The notes: a model not told the origin generated them from the letters alone. DNA of 34,594 nt from Desulfuromonadales bacterium (GCA_015688915.1 JAATGX010000077.1:1-34594), one strand, 5' to 3'; counted from the first letter of the stretch, positions 23,676-32,391 are shown. Made by a program: numbers and translations.

Positions 23676-23702
23676 GCCGGGAAGGCTTTCCCGGCTTATT
23701 TG
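23676..23702 (+). terminator. Terminator after the protease gene
   Basis: GCCGGGAA-GGCT-TTCCCGGC (23676-23695) is a perfect 8-bp stem, followed by TTATTTG. It lies 47 bp after the protease stop and abuts the stop codon of the minus-strand small gene, so it may serve both. Confidence 0.65.
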
Positions 23703-23824
23703 TCCTCGAACCTCTTCCAGTATGCCGTGCGGCGGTCGCCTTCCTTACCCTCGGCCCATCTGTTTAAAACTACGAAAACCACCCCGGCGAATACCCACAT
23801 GAGAATCATTCCGGTTATGCTCAT
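23696..23824 (-). CDS. 42-residue single-span membrane protein
   Basis: The product is MSITGMILMWVFAGVV, then a hydrophobic stretch to about residue 21, then a charged tail (RWAEGKEGDRRTAYWKR to EDK). A strong ribosome site (AAAGGAGG) lies 6 bases before the ATG. It is too short for a default gene caller. It looks like the small inner-membrane proteins found beside respiratory or stress genes, but I do not recognise a family. Confidence 0.65.
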   Translation of the reverse strand: MSITGMILMWVFAGVVFVVLNRWAEGKEGDRRTAYWKRFEDK

Positions 23825-24161
23825 GACAGCCTCCTTTGTGTAATTTTGGCACCTCTGTGTAAGATACAGGTCTCAGGGGTTACAGTATACCATGGATAGC
23901 GGAATGTTTCTGTCAGGGCTCCATCAATGGTCAAAATGAACATGAGTACGGGATGGTATTTTCATTGCTCAAATATAACGCATATTTTATACTTCACCTG
24001 CTTTTGCATTTCGGGAAGCACATGACATCCACCCAGGGGAATCCGAGCGCCAACACCATACATAATCCAAGCCCCCGCTTCATCCATGTCCAGAAACCCC
24101 ATGCCAATTCCCCCTGCTCTACCAGGCAGACAGACCGTAAACCAGCACCGGGAGCCTCCCT
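23825..24161. other. Intergenic region with no convincing gene
   Basis: The region (337 bp) separates the small minus-strand gene from rmuC. TATACT at about 23883-23888 on the minus strand could be a -10 element for the small gene, but no good -35 was found. A 29-residue open frame (minus, 23994-24083; MKRGLGLCMVLALG...) lies at the far end of a longer frame antisense to rmuC. It has a hydrophobic stretch but no proper ribosome site. Confidence 0.5.
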
Positions 24162-25778
24162 ATGGAAATTATAACCTTCGTCGCCGGACTCGCTGCCGGC
24201 CTCTTCATCGCCGGACTGTTCCTGAAAAAACGCCTGAGCGACGCGGTAAATATCGCCCGCAGCGAAGGGCAGGTCGAGCTTGCCCTGTTGACCGAGCGCC
24301 TGACCACCGCAACGGAGGACGTGAAGCGTCTGCGGAATGACCTGAGCGAATCGGGACAGCAGGGAGAGAGCCTGCGGCGGCAAGTTGAGGCATCGCGGAA
24401 CGAGTCTGCCCAACTGGCGGAACGGGCCCGCCGTGTGCCGGTATTGGAACAGGATCTGAAAGCCGCCGCCACGAACGCCGAGGAGCAGGGGCAGCAGATC
24501 TCCACTCTGCGTCAAAAGCTGGGGGGAGCCGAATCGACCATTGCGAGCCAGCTTCAGGAGATCGCCCGCCTGACCGAAGAATCGCGGGAGCTCACGGTTC
24601 GGCACGACAGGTCGCTCGCCGATCTGCAAGGCCTGAATACCCAGTTCACCGAGGTTTCCACCACCCTGGATGCCGAGCGGAGACAAAACGATGAAAAGCT
24701 GGCCCTGCTCAATGAGGCGCGGGAACAGCTCTCGAACCAGTTCAAGGCCTTGGCGAACGAAATACTGGAAGAAAAGGCCAAGCGCTTCACGGAACAGAAC
24801 CAGGCCAATATCGGCCAACTGCTGGAGCCGCTCAAGGTCAAGCTGACCGAGTTCCAGGGAAAAGTCGAAGAGGTCTACGTGCAGGAGGGGAAGGAGCGGA
24901 GCGCGTTGGCGGCACAGGTCAAGCACCTGATGGACCTGAACAGGCAACTGTCCGATGACGCCCACAACCTGACCCGTGCCCTGAAGGGGTCCAGCAAGAC
25001 CCAGGGCAACTGGGGAGAGATGATCCTGGAGAAGATCCTGGAGTCGTCCGGGCTGCGCAAGGGGCATGAGTATCACGTGCAGGAGAGCCACACCCGTGAG
25101 GACGGCAGCCGCGTCCAGCCGGATGTGATCATCCATCTGCCCGAGGAGCGGCATATCGTTGTCGATGCCAAGGTGTCGCTCAACGCCTACGAGGAGTATG
25201 TCAACGCGGAGGATGACGCCGGCCGCGAGACGGCGTTCAAAAGGCATCTGGATTCGGTACGGGGCCATATCAAGGGGCTGTCGGACAAGAACTACCAGGA
25301 TCTCCATGGGGTAAAGTCCCTGGATTTCGTGCTGATGTTCATACCCGTGGAGCCGGCCTTCATGCTGGCCATCTCCCAGGACAACGACCTGTGGCAGGAA
25401 GCGTGGAAACGGAATGTGTTGCTGGTCAGCCCCAGCACCCTGCTGTTTGTCGTCCGCACCGTGGCCCATCTCTGGCGGCAGGAGCAGCAAAACCGCAATG
25501 CCCAGGAAATTGCCCGGCGCGGAGCGGAACTGTACGACAAACTGGTCGGTTTCGTGGATGACCTGAAGGGAATCGGTACCCGGCTCACGCAGGCACAGAA
25601 GGATTACGACAACGCTTACGGCAAGTTCGTGGGGGGCAAAGGCAACGTCATCCGCCAGGCCGAGATGTTGAAGGGGTTGGGGGTGAAGCCGGGCAAGAGC
25701 ATGCCGACGGATGTGCTTGACAGCGCCATGGAGGAACCCTCACTGCTGCCCGGCAACCTGGAACTTGTTCGTAAATAA
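24162..25778 (+). CDS. rmuC: RmuC-family DNA recombination protein
   Basis: The product is 538 residues. A membrane helix at the N-terminus (EIITFVAGLAAGLFIAGLFL) is followed by a long coiled coil (about 30-225). The RmuC nuclease-like core runs about 260-460: TQGNWGEMILEKILESSGL, VQPDVIIHLPEERHIVVDAKVSLNAYE, FVLMFIPVEPAFMLAI, NVLLVSPSTLLFVVRTVAHLWRQE. The D-x(n)-DAK arrangement matches the restriction-endonuclease-like fold. RmuC limits recombination between inverted repeats in E. coli. GGGAG precedes the ATG. It is a stand-alone gene here. Confidence 0.93.
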   Translation: MEIITFVAGLAAGLFIAGLFLKKRLSDAVNIARSEGQVELALLTERLTTATEDVKRLRNDLSESGQQGESLRRQVEASRNESAQLAERARRVPVLEQDLKAAATNAEEQGQQISTLRQKLGGAESTIASQLQEIARLTEESRELTVRHDRSLADLQGLNTQFTEVSTTLDAERRQNDEKLALLNEAREQLSNQFKALANEILEEKAKRFTEQNQANIGQLLEPLKVKLTEFQGKVEEVYVQEGKERSALAAQVKHLMDLNRQLSDDAHNLTRALKGSSKTQGNWGEMILEKILESSGLRKGHEYHVQESHTREDGSRVQPDVIIHLPEERHIVVDAKVSLNAYEEYVNAEDDAGRETAFKRHLDSVRGHIKGLSDKNYQDLHGVKSLDFVLMFIPVEPAFMLAISQDNDLWQEAWKRNVLLVSPSTLLFVVRTVAHLWRQEQQNRNAQEIARRGAELYDKLVGFVDDLKGIGTRLTQAQKDYDNAYGKFVGGKGNVIRQAEMLKGLGVKPGKSMPTDVLDSAMEEPSLLPGNLELVRK

Positions 25779-25947
25779 AGCCTTGCGGTCTCGCATCCCG
25801 TCTTCGGGGCGGCTTCTTGGTGAATGACCGAGCTGCCTGTCGTAAGAATTCAGTATTCCGGACCGTTAGTGGACTGTGGCATGCCATTAACCCGGTTGAT
25901 AGTATGCGATTATTTTGAAATAATACTTACGAAAGGGGGTGATGTAC

Positions 25948-26406
25948 ATGGTAGGCAAATTGATACTCCTTATGACTGTTTTGCTCATAACGTGCGGCTT
26001 TACGTCCCGGTCGGACGAGATGCGTGCGCAACTGAGCACCCTTCCGCAACATTACGCCAATTTTGATGTGAAGATGGCCTGGGATATAAAGGCCGTTGAC
26101 GGGAACACGGTGATCGACGGTGTCCTTCAGAATGTCCGCTATGCCACGATGGAGAACATCGAAATATGGGTTGCCGTGCTTGATACACAGGGAAAGACGG
26201 TACAGCGGGCGGCTGATTATGTTGTACCGTTGCGGCTGGACAGGGACGATACTACCGCTTTCAGCGTGAAGCTGCCGACGGTTGCGCCCCATGGTGTCAA
26301 ACTCGTTTTCACCTATAAATACGATGGGTTTGATGGCGGCGGCAATGACGGCTTTGGCGGTGGTGGAGCAGGCTGGATGCAGTCGTTTGAGTCTGAAATA
26401 CCGTGA
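25948..26406 (+). CDS. Putative exported protein/lipoprotein
   Basis: The product is 152 residues. A signal peptide (LILLMTVLLITCGF) ends in a possible but atypical lipobox (LITC). The mature region looks beta-rich (FDVKMAWDIKAVDGNTVIDGVLQN, ENIEIWVAVLDTQGKTVQRAADYVVP), resembling small immunoglobulin-like domains. The tail is glycine-rich (FDGGGNDGFGGGGAGW). AAAGGGGG lies about 9 bases before ATG 25948; two in-frame starts just upstream overlap that site. Function is unknown. Confidence 0.65.
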   Translation: MVGKLILLMTVLLITCGFTSRSDEMRAQLSTLPQHYANFDVKMAWDIKAVDGNTVIDGVLQNVRYATMENIEIWVAVLDTQGKTVQRAADYVVPLRLDRDDTTAFSVKLPTVAPHGVKLVFTYKYDGFDGGGNDGFGGGGAGWMQSFESEIP

Positions 26407-26439
26407 AGTCGTTTTGACACGACACCAGACGAGTCCTCA

Positions 26440-27399
26440 TCAGGCGGCCTTCTGGGCGGTCATGATCTCCGCAAACCGGTTGAACAAGTCGCTGTTGAAG
26501 GCCCCGGCTTTCGCCTCTTCGTGCATTGTCTTGAGCGCATCCGCATGCGAGCAGGCCTTGCGGTACGTCCGGTCGGTGATCAGGGCGCTGTAGACGTCGC
26601 AGATTCCGGTCAATTGCGCACTGCGGGGGATATCGTCACCCTTGATCCCGGTCGGATAGCCGTTGCCGTCGTACCGTTCGTGGTGATAACGGATAACGGT
26701 GAGTGCAACCTCACTCTTGAGTCCGTTCCGCTTCAGGAACTCATATCCCTTCTGGGCATGCTGCTTCACCTTGTAGTATTCGACATCGGAGAGGGCGTCC
26801 GGTTTGTCGAGGACCTTGTCGGTGATAAAGATCATGCCGAAATCGTGGAGAATCGAGCCAACCCCCACGTCAATCATCTCATCAGGAGCAACATTGAACA
26901 ATTTTTCGTGAAGCAGCAGGTTGAGGGCCGTCACCTGCACGCTGTGGGCATAGAGATAAAAGTTGTGACCGACGATGGATTGGAGCGATTCCAGCGCATT
27001 CGTATCGGTCGTCAGATAGTTCATCATATGCAGGATCAGGTTGCGGCTCCGGGACATGTTGGCGGCTATTTCCGGCGACTCGAACACGTCGATTACGTAA
27101 TTGACCGAGGTCTGATAAAGGATTCTCCCTTTTGCCAGACTGTTGAGGTCGTCTCTGGCGAGGAGGTTGGCCAGATTGTCCTCCAGATACCTGTTGATCT
27201 CCTCCAGGTCGCCGGTCCTGACGTACAGGAACTCCGTGAAATTCCGCTGCAGGCGGCGGCGGTCGTCGCCGGTAAACTTGCGTTCCTCGTCCTTGTAGAG
27301 AACGTAATTGTCGTTGCCCCTGAGGTACAATGCCACATCCGGAAAGCCCTCGGGATTGATGCAGTCAATACTGATGGGTCTCCAGAAACGGTCGTTCAT
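26440..27399 (-). CDS. HD-GYP-like signalling protein with altered HD motif
   Basis: The product is 319 residues. The N-terminal 130 residues are unassigned. The C-terminal HD-GYP domain (about 140-315) has YAHSVQVT, ILHDFGMI (H185-D186) and HHERYDGNGYP (239-249). Classical HD-GYP phosphodiesterases have HDIGK; here the GK is replaced by GM, so the metal-ligand region is altered and c-di-GMP hydrolysis is uncertain. The GYP motif, which mediates GGDEF contacts, is intact. AAAGGAT lies about 8 bases before ATG 27399. It is convergent with the lipoprotein gene. Confidence 0.85.
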   Translation of the reverse strand: MNDRFWRPISIDCINPEGFPDVALYLRGNDNYVLYKDEERKFTGDDRRRLQRNFTEFLYVRTGDLEEINRYLEDNLANLLARDDLNSLAKGRILYQTSVNYVIDVFESPEIAANMSRSRNLILHMMNYLTTDTNALESLQSIVGHNFYLYAHSVQVTALNLLLHEKLFNVAPDEMIDVGVGSILHDFGMIFITDKVLDKPDALSDVEYYKVKQHAQKGYEFLKRNGLKSEVALTVIRYHHERYDGNGYPTGIKGDDIPRSAQLTGICDVYSALITDRTYRKACSHADALKTMHEEAKAGAFNSDLFNRFAEIMTAQKAA

Positions 27400-27497
27400 C
27401 GACATATCCTTTGCTGGTTCCAGGGGGCGCCGTGTTCCGGAATCATGCCGGTGTCCCGCTGAAAACAAAAAACACCCTTCACCCGTGCGCTCTCAAA

Positions 27498-28742
27498 TCA
27501 CTGAATCTTGCGGATCGTATAGTTGTTGGAATCCGTTACATAGAGAGCGGTGCCATCGGTGGTGATGCCGACCGGGTATTTAAAGAGCGCCTTATCACCA
27601 GATCCATCAGTAGACCCGACACCATTATTGCCGACAGTACTCGCAGTACCCGCAATCGTCACCACACTCCAGGTCCCGTCGGGTAACGGGACCACCTTGC
27701 GGACCGTGTTGTTATTGGAATCGGTTACGTACAGGTTCGTCCCGTCCGAGGTGATGCCGTTGACGTTGCTGAAACTCGCGGCAGCGCCAATGCCATCGGC
27801 CGATCCGGTAACGCCGGCTGTTCCTGCTATCGTTGAAACCTTGTGGCTCACCCCATCTATCTTGCTGATCGTATTATTGACGACATCCGCTACATAGAGA
27901 TTTGTCCCATCGGTGGTGATGCGGGCGGGAGACTTGAAACGTGCATCAGGCCCGGAGACCGGTGGAGCGCCCACGGGCGGATTTGATCCGTTTTTGCCCG
28001 GAGAGCCCGCTATCGTGGTAACGGCATACGGCGGGGTCAGGCTTATTTTGCGGATTATCAAATTGGCGGAATCGGTTACGTAGAGGTTTTCCCGGTCCGT
28101 GGTAATGTCTATGGGGAGGTAAAAACGCGCATCTGTTCCGACTGCGGCATCAACCGCCCCGACAATTCCCACGCCGCCGGCAATGGTCGTGACAACCCCG
28201 GAGGCGATAACGATCTGGCGAATCGTATGATTATTGTAATCCGTTACATAAAGGTTTGTCCCATCCGTGGTGATGCCGCTGGGATTGTAGAAATACGCGC
28301 TGTTACCCGGTACGCCGGTCAGGGTCGCATCGCTCGCGTTTGATCCGGCTGCACCGGGGACACCTGCGATCGTCGTAACGGTTTGGGTGACAATATTTAT
28401 CATACGGATCGTATGATTGCCGAAATCCGTCACATAGAGGTTGTTTCCATCCGCGGCGATGCCGTTCACAATATTGAATCTTGCAGCGGCACCAACGCCA
28501 TCAACAGATGATTCGGGCCTCTCGCTGGCGGTACCGGCTATCGTTGAAACAATCGTCGAATGGATATCCTTGGTGACCAGAGGAAGCGGCGTTCCCTGAA
28601 CCGAACCCCCAATTATGCCCCCCTTGATGGTAACTGAAGAATAGTTGCTATAGCTCACACTGGTGTCAATCCCATTGTTGCCGCAGGCGGCACTGCACGC
28701 CGCGAAAAGAACCACCAATAAAAAACGCATACCTTTCAACAT
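27498..28742 (-). CDS. NHL-repeat lipoprotein
   Basis: The product is 414 residues. A lipoprotein signal is clear (FLLVVLFAACSAACGNNG; Cys20 or so). The rest is about six repeats of around 55 residues. Each has a VTTIAG start, a glycine/serine loop, ARF...GIT-TDG-NLYVTD (for example GITTDGTNLYVTDYNNHTIRQI), and an ending TIRKI. This is a beta-propeller of NHL type, likely surface-anchored and possibly a binding scaffold. GAGGAG precedes ATG 28742. Promoter elements TTGCAA (28860-28865) and AATAAT (28837-28842, complement) with a 17-bp spacer fit on the minus strand. Confidence 0.88.
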   Translation of the reverse strand: MLKGMRFLLVVLFAACSAACGNNGIDTSVSYSNYSSVTIKGGIIGGSVQGTPLPLVTKDIHSTIVSTIAGTASERPESSVDGVGAAARFNIVNGIAADGNNLYVTDFGNHTIRMINIVTQTVTTIAGVPGAAGSNASDATLTGVPGNSAYFYNPSGITTDGTNLYVTDYNNHTIRQIVIASGVVTTIAGGVGIVGAVDAAVGTDARFYLPIDITTDRENLYVTDSANLIIRKISLTPPYAVTTIAGSPGKNGSNPPVGAPPVSGPDARFKSPARITTDGTNLYVADVVNNTISKIDGVSHKVSTIAGTAGVTGSADGIGAAASFSNVNGITSDGTNLYVTDSNNNTVRKVVPLPDGTWSVVTIAGTASTVGNNGVGSTDGSGDKALFKYPVGITTDGTALYVTDSNNYTIRKIQ

Positions 28743-28836
28743 TCAATTCTCCTCAACGTTTAGTGGATACCCTGTCAGCGGGGAAATCATATCACAAAAG
28801 ACCACGAATCTGTATCGAAGGTTTCATGCGGGAATG

Positions 28837-28865
28837 ATTATTGCTTGAAAATCGATTTATTGCAA
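28837..28865 (-). promoter_or_regulatory. Candidate sigma70-type promoter of the NHL lipoprotein
   Basis: On the minus strand, TTGCAA (28860-28865) and AATAAT (28837-28842) are separated by 17 bp. The predicted start is about 90 bp before ATG 28742. Confidence 0.4.
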
Positions 28866-28959
28866 CTCATAATAGTACTAGACAAAATCCTGATTACTAA
28901 GATAAATCTATAATCACCATGAATACATTTCACGTCACCATCACCCGTTGCTCCAGACC

Positions 28960-29304
28960 ATGACCGAACCTCAAACACCTGATCCATCAACCTTTGGACC
29001 GGCTCTCCGCCTGATCCGAAAGCGGCGGAGATATTTCTTCGGGACCATCCTCATCTATGTGCCGGCCTTGTGGATAGCCCACTCCATTTCCCCCACGGAC
29101 AGGGCCATGGGCACCGTGTTCGGGGTCTGGGTTGTTTTCCTCGTTATTACCGCCCTCCTGTCGGCAGTAGTCACCTGTCCCCGTTGCGGAAACTATTTTC
29201 ATGTGAACGGCATGGTCATTCTGTACCTGCGAAAGTGCCTTCATTGCCAACTTAACATCGACGCGGACAAGCCGGACAAAAAAAAGAGGCTCCAAGCCCC
29301 TTGA
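28960..29304 (+). CDS. Small membrane protein with a zinc-ribbon-like CPRC...CLHC motif
   Basis: The product is 114 residues. Two membrane helices span about 28-50 (FGTILIYVPALWIAHS) and 58-75 (VFGVWVVFLVITALLSAV). CPRC-x(17)-CLHC follows, a probable treble-clef or zinc ribbon, then a lysine-rich tail. ATG 28960 lacks a strong ribosome site and a TTG at 28948 is possible. TATAAT at 28909-28914 could be a -10 element. Function is unknown. Confidence 0.6.
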   Translation: MTEPQTPDPSTFGPALRLIRKRRRYFFGTILIYVPALWIAHSISPTDRAMGTVFGVWVVFLVITALLSAVVTCPRCGNYFHVNGMVILYLRKCLHCQLNIDADKPDKKKRLQAP

Positions 29305-29342
29305 ACCGTCTGCCAGCGTGTCCGTGCCACCCGATCGTTTTT

Positions 29343-29585
29343 CTATTTCCTGCCCCTGTACACATCATAAAAATAGACAATCGAAACTATTGAACTCACG
29401 ATCAGAGCAAAAATTATATACGGTACGACAATATCGATCTTTCCATCAAAAAACAACGCACGTATAGAGGGCGATAACGAGGGGAACAGGCAGATCATTC
29501 CCAGATACAGGCCGAAACAGATGGTGACAACAGCATTGCCTATGAACCAGTAATAAAGGGTCGATGACTTTAAGGAGCATTTCAT
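29343..29585 (-). CDS. Small two-helix membrane protein
   Basis: The product is 80 residues with two hydrophobic helices (YYWFIGNAVVTICFGLYLGMICLF, IVVPYIIFALIVSSIVSIVYF). AAGGAGGGT lies before ATG 29585. A longer in-frame start at 29633 adds a lysine-rich leader without a better ribosome site. No family was recognised. Confidence 0.65.
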   Translation of the reverse strand: MKCSLKSSTLYYWFIGNAVVTICFGLYLGMICLFPSLSPSIRALFFDGKIDIVVPYIIFALIVSSIVSIVYFYDVYRGRK

Positions 29586-29651
29586 GGCAACACCCTCCTT
29601 TTTCCCATGACACCGCGCCCGGCGTTGCATCATGGGGTGCGAGCATACCGG

Positions 29652-29888
29652 CTATGCTTTTCTTACCACGGTTTTTATCTTGTTGCTTACCAAACTCGCC
29701 ATACCTTTTACCAGACCGGTCATAAGCAAAATGGCGGGTATTGTTTGCAGCAGGACGATGAGTGCGCAGAATCCCAGGAAGATCCATACGAAGATACCAC
29801 TGTCGTCCATACGTCCCGCTACAGCCGCAAATTCGGTGGCTGGTGCAGTCCCTGCAGCTTTTTCCATCATGGCGACTAACTGTTCCAT
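29652..29888 (-). CDS. Small single-span membrane protein
   Basis: The product is 78 residues: MEQLVAMMEKAAGTAP at the start, a strong hydrophobic stretch (IFVWIFLGFCALIVLLQTIPAILLM), and a lysine-rich tail. AAAGGAGG lies 5 bases before the ATG. It lies upstream of the preceding small membrane gene on the same strand (66 bp apart), so they may be co-expressed. The function is unknown. Confidence 0.65.
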   Translation of the reverse strand: MEQLVAMMEKAAGTAPATEFAAVAGRMDDSGIFVWIFLGFCALIVLLQTIPAILLMTGLVKGMASLVSNKIKTVVRKA

Positions 29889-30192
29889 GGCGTCCTCCTT
29901 TTTGAGATTGGTTTAATGTCTATGTCTTAGTACTAGCATCGGCCGTGCCAAGGAAGACCGTCATGCGGCATCAGAATCATAACCTTTCCATATCAATTGG
30001 TTACATATGTATTGCGCCGCACGTGGGGGAGCGGGCCGCCGGGATACATCAAAGGTGTATATTTTTGCCATACACCGGAGAGAGAGGAATCGCCAGCAAG
30101 TGCCCTGAGCAGGGGACTCGCGACAAGCATGACGAATCGGCGCATGTGTATAAACCTCCCCTCGCCCGAACCGGGGTTCTGCCTATCTTTCC
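29889..30192. other. Intergenic region without a supported gene
   Basis: About 300 bp. It contains a small hairpin GGTGTAT-ATTTTTGCC-ATACACC (30054-30076) with no T-run. Open frames here (for example 29945-30196) lack ribosome sites and overlap the tRNA promoter. Confidence 0.5.
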
Positions 30193-30221
30193 TTGACAGG
30201 CACGCCTTGGTTGGGTAAATT
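30193..30221 (+). promoter_or_regulatory. Sigma70 promoter of the tRNA gene
   Basis: TTGACA (30193-30198) and TAAATT (30216-30221) have an ideal 17-bp spacer, 11 bp before the tRNA. Confidence 0.75.
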
Positions 30222-30231
30222 GGCAGCTTAT

Positions 30232-30307
30232 GCCACCTTAGCTCAGATGGTAGAGCAATTGATTCGTAATCAATAGGTCGCCGGTTCGATTCCGGCAGGT
30301 GGCTCCA
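30232..30307 (+). tRNA. tRNA-Thr (CGT anticodon)
   Basis: The cloverleaf is complete. The acceptor GCCACCT pairs with AGGTGGC. The anticodon stem TTGAT/ATCAA holds the loop with CGT at 30265-30267. The T arm CCGGTTCGATTCCGG is canonical, and CCA is encoded at 30305-30307. CGT reads ACG threonine codons. A sigma70 promoter lies upstream and a terminator downstream, so it is a single-gene unit. Confidence 0.95.
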
Positions 30308-30341
30308 CGTACGAATCCGGCACACCCCGAAGCCGTTCTGA

Positions 30342-30366
30342 AGCCCGCGGAAATAGCGGGCTTTTT
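30342..30366 (+). terminator. Terminator after the tRNA
   Basis: AGCCCGC-GGAAATA-GCGGGCT forms a 7-bp GC-rich stem, followed by TTTT. Confidence 0.9.
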
Positions 30367-30434
30367 CTGTACGGACCGACAGAGTGCGGCTTCAGGACAG
30401 ACGATGACACTCAAAACCCAGGGCGAGGTGGGGC

Positions 30435-31292
30435 ATGTGCGCACTACTCGGAAGGTGTGTTGCAATCCAGATGATAACCGTCATGCTGACGTTCCTGATG
30501 GCTTTCGTGGTCTTGCCCCCCAGTGCCAAGGGTGCGGATTTTGAAATCCCCCTGAAAGAGCTTCCCCCCGCCGCCGGCACGGGGTATGAGATTCCTTTGA
30601 GCGACCTGACACGGGAAGAAAGGAAAAAACCGAAAAAGCCGCGGAACAAGAACCGCGCGGAAAAGAAGATTTCCAACCATGTGGAACAGGAGACGCCCCA
30701 ACCACCATCCGTACCATCATCGGAGTCTGCCCTGCCCTCATCTTCGGCACATGAAACCGGCCAGGCGGTGGCGCCTGCCGCGCAGTCGCCCCAAAAGCCG
30801 GCACTGACCGGGAAGGAAGAAAAGACCAACAACGGCACTACCGACAAATCCGCGGCCGCCGCGGACAAGATCGTAATCGTTCACGAACCCTACAGTTATG
30901 TGGTTGCCGGCAAACCGACCGTCATTGACGCGGTCATAATCAGTTCTCCCGGCGCGCTCCGGTCGGTTCGCTGCCGGTTCCGAGCGGCCGAGACGGGCGG
31001 CTATGCCTCTGTGGCCATGCAGAAAATGCCCGGCTCCACCTACACATACACTGCAACGCTCCCCCCCCTTTCCCAGGGCTCAAACCCCTTACGCTACAGT
31101 GTCATTGCCACGGATGCATTGCACAAGGAAACCCGCAGCCGGGAGTTTGTCACGCCCGATCGCGCAACATCGGTGGTTCCGGGATGGCAGTTGGAGACAT
31201 CTCAGGGGAAAATCAAGGTATGGCTTGAAGACCCTCCCAACCCCCTGGTGGGCTTTTCCGATACACTGGTCGAGGACACCGGTAAACCCTGA
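30435..31292 (+). CDS. Exported low-complexity protein with C-terminal beta domain
   Basis: The product is 285 residues. A hydrophobic N-terminus (MITVMLTFLMAFVVLPPSAKGA) follows a short leader; an internal ATG at 30471 would give a cleaner signal peptide. Two related pieces, FEIPLKELPP and YEIPLSDLTR, are followed by a charged Lys/Ser/Pro-rich linker (about 60-135). A beta-rich domain (about 140-280) then resembles an immunoglobulin-like or adhesion module (VAGKPTVIDAVIISSPGALRSV, GSNPLRYSVIATDALHKET). GAGGTGGG precedes ATG 30435. No family was recognised. Confidence 0.65.
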   Translation: MCALLGRCVAIQMITVMLTFLMAFVVLPPSAKGADFEIPLKELPPAAGTGYEIPLSDLTREERKKPKKPRNKNRAEKKISNHVEQETPQPPSVPSSESALPSSSAHETGQAVAPAAQSPQKPALTGKEEKTNNGTTDKSAAAADKIVIVHEPYSYVVAGKPTVIDAVIISSPGALRSVRCRFRAAETGGYASVAMQKMPGSTYTYTATLPPLSQGSNPLRYSVIATDALHKETRSREFVTPDRATSVVPGWQLETSQGKIKVWLEDPPNPLVGFSDTLVEDTGKP

Positions 31293-31328
31293 CGGCGCAG
31301 GAGGGTGCAGGCGCATGACTCGTTGACG

Positions 31329-31369
31329 ACAAAAGACCGGGAATCCATAACGGAAACCCGGTCTTTTGT
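31329..31369. terminator. Bidirectional terminator between convergent genes
   Basis: ACAAAAGACCGGG (31329-31341) and CCCGGTCTTTTGT (31357-31369) form a 13-bp stem. Its A/T-rich base gives a T-run on both strands, so it serves the exported-protein gene (+) and the DUF4139 gene (-). Confidence 0.85.
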
Positions 31370-31410
31370 TGGGTGGACCAAAATCTGTTCTGACGATGCG
31401 GCATTGACCT

Positions 31411-32391
31411 CTACTGATTACCGATCTTTCTGCTTCGCGTTGAAGAAATCCCTTCAAATCTGAATCGCCCCCAATATTCGCCGTTGCGGTAGAGTGAAGC
31501 TCCGCCTGCCGGCAAGTGGACCTGGCTGGAATTTGTCACCACAAAGGAGTAGTCGGAGCGCACCCCTTCCCCGAATGATTCTTCCCTGACCGGCAGGCGA
31601 TACTCGGCCAGCTTGGCCAGCGACCCCGCCTCGGCGTGGACAACCTGCGCTCCACTGCTGTCGGCCACGCTGGTGGGGGAGGCATGGAGGAGATACCCGG
31701 CAAAGCCGCCGGGCAACTGGCCGTAGAGCATAAGCCGGGCAGTGCCGGAGTTGTTCAGGCGCACATCATAACAGGGCGTCCACCCCTCTCCTCCCAACGC
31801 ATAGCGTACCCTGATCCTGCCGTTTTTGGGTGCAAGTGCGACCCGCGCAACGGTCGTTCCCCCCTGCGCTCCTTTTTTAATGCTACTGATGCGGACATCG
31901 AGCCGGCGAATCTCCTGTTCGGTCTTGCGCCGTGCCGTGTAGACCGCCTCAAGCTGGGCAATGGCGAACTCGGTTCCCTGGCGGATGGACTGCATCGGTT
32001 CGGGATTGGTCTTGGTCTTGCGCGGCGCCTTACCGCTCTGTGACTTGGCGGCGGCCGTAAAGATCTCCTCGCGGGTCTCCAACGCCTTGAGCCGGTCCTG
32101 CAAGCGACTCTTCTGCTCAAGGAGTTGTTCCAGCTCCTTCGCGCCCTTCCCTTCCTGACGGGACGGCAGCATCTCGACATTCCGGATGACGGCGTTGCCT
32201 AACGGCCTGATGCGCAGGCTTTCCGGGAGCATGCCGCCGGGCAGGCTGATTTCAACAATCCCCTTGGCGGCAACGGTTTCAACCTCCACCAGGGCACCGT
32301 CGGAAAAGAAGGTAACATTCCTGCTCTCGGCGGCAAAACCCGCCGTTGCAGATGCCAACAGGAGGATGGCCATGGTTGTAATGAAGTTCAC
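31411..32391 (-). CDS. DUF4140/DUF4139-like exported protein, possibly truncated
   Basis: The product is 326 residues. A signal peptide (ILLLASATAGFAAE) is followed by the DUF4140-like region (VTFFSDGALVEVETVAAKGIVEISLPGGMLPESLRI), a long coiled coil (about 75-165) and a DUF4139-type beta region (VALAPKNGRIRVRYALGGEGWTPCYDVR). Typical family members run to about 450-600 residues; this one stops after GASLYRNGEYWGRFRFEG, where homologues usually continue. GTG 32391 is preceded by AAAGGAG; the TTG at 32406 would start inside that site. Function is unknown. Confidence 0.7.
   Translation of the reverse strand: MNFITTMAILLLASATAGFAAESRNVTFFSDGALVEVETVAAKGIVEISLPGGMLPESLRIRPLGNAVIRNVEMLPSRQEGKGAKELEQLLEQKSRLQDRLKALETREEIFTAAAKSQSGKAPRKTKTNPEPMQSIRQGTEFAIAQLEAVYTARRKTEQEIRRLDVRISSIKKGAQGGTTVARVALAPKNGRIRVRYALGGEGWTPCYDVRLNNSGTARLMLYGQLPGGFAGYLLHASPTSVADSSGAQVVHAEAGSLAKLAEYRLPVREESFGEGVRSDYSFVVTNSSQVHLPAGGASLYRNGEYWGRFRFEGISSTRSRKIGNQ

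Noticed and set aside
23994..25490. Minus-strand open frame opposite rmuC
   Set aside because: Shadow of RmuC. Its last part (29 residues outside rmuC) has a hydrophobic stretch but no usable ribosome site.
27498..28742. CRISPR-like repeat array in the 27.5-28.7 kb region
   Set aside because: The periodicity comes from NHL protein repeats in frame; units are not identical at DNA level and have no spacer structure.
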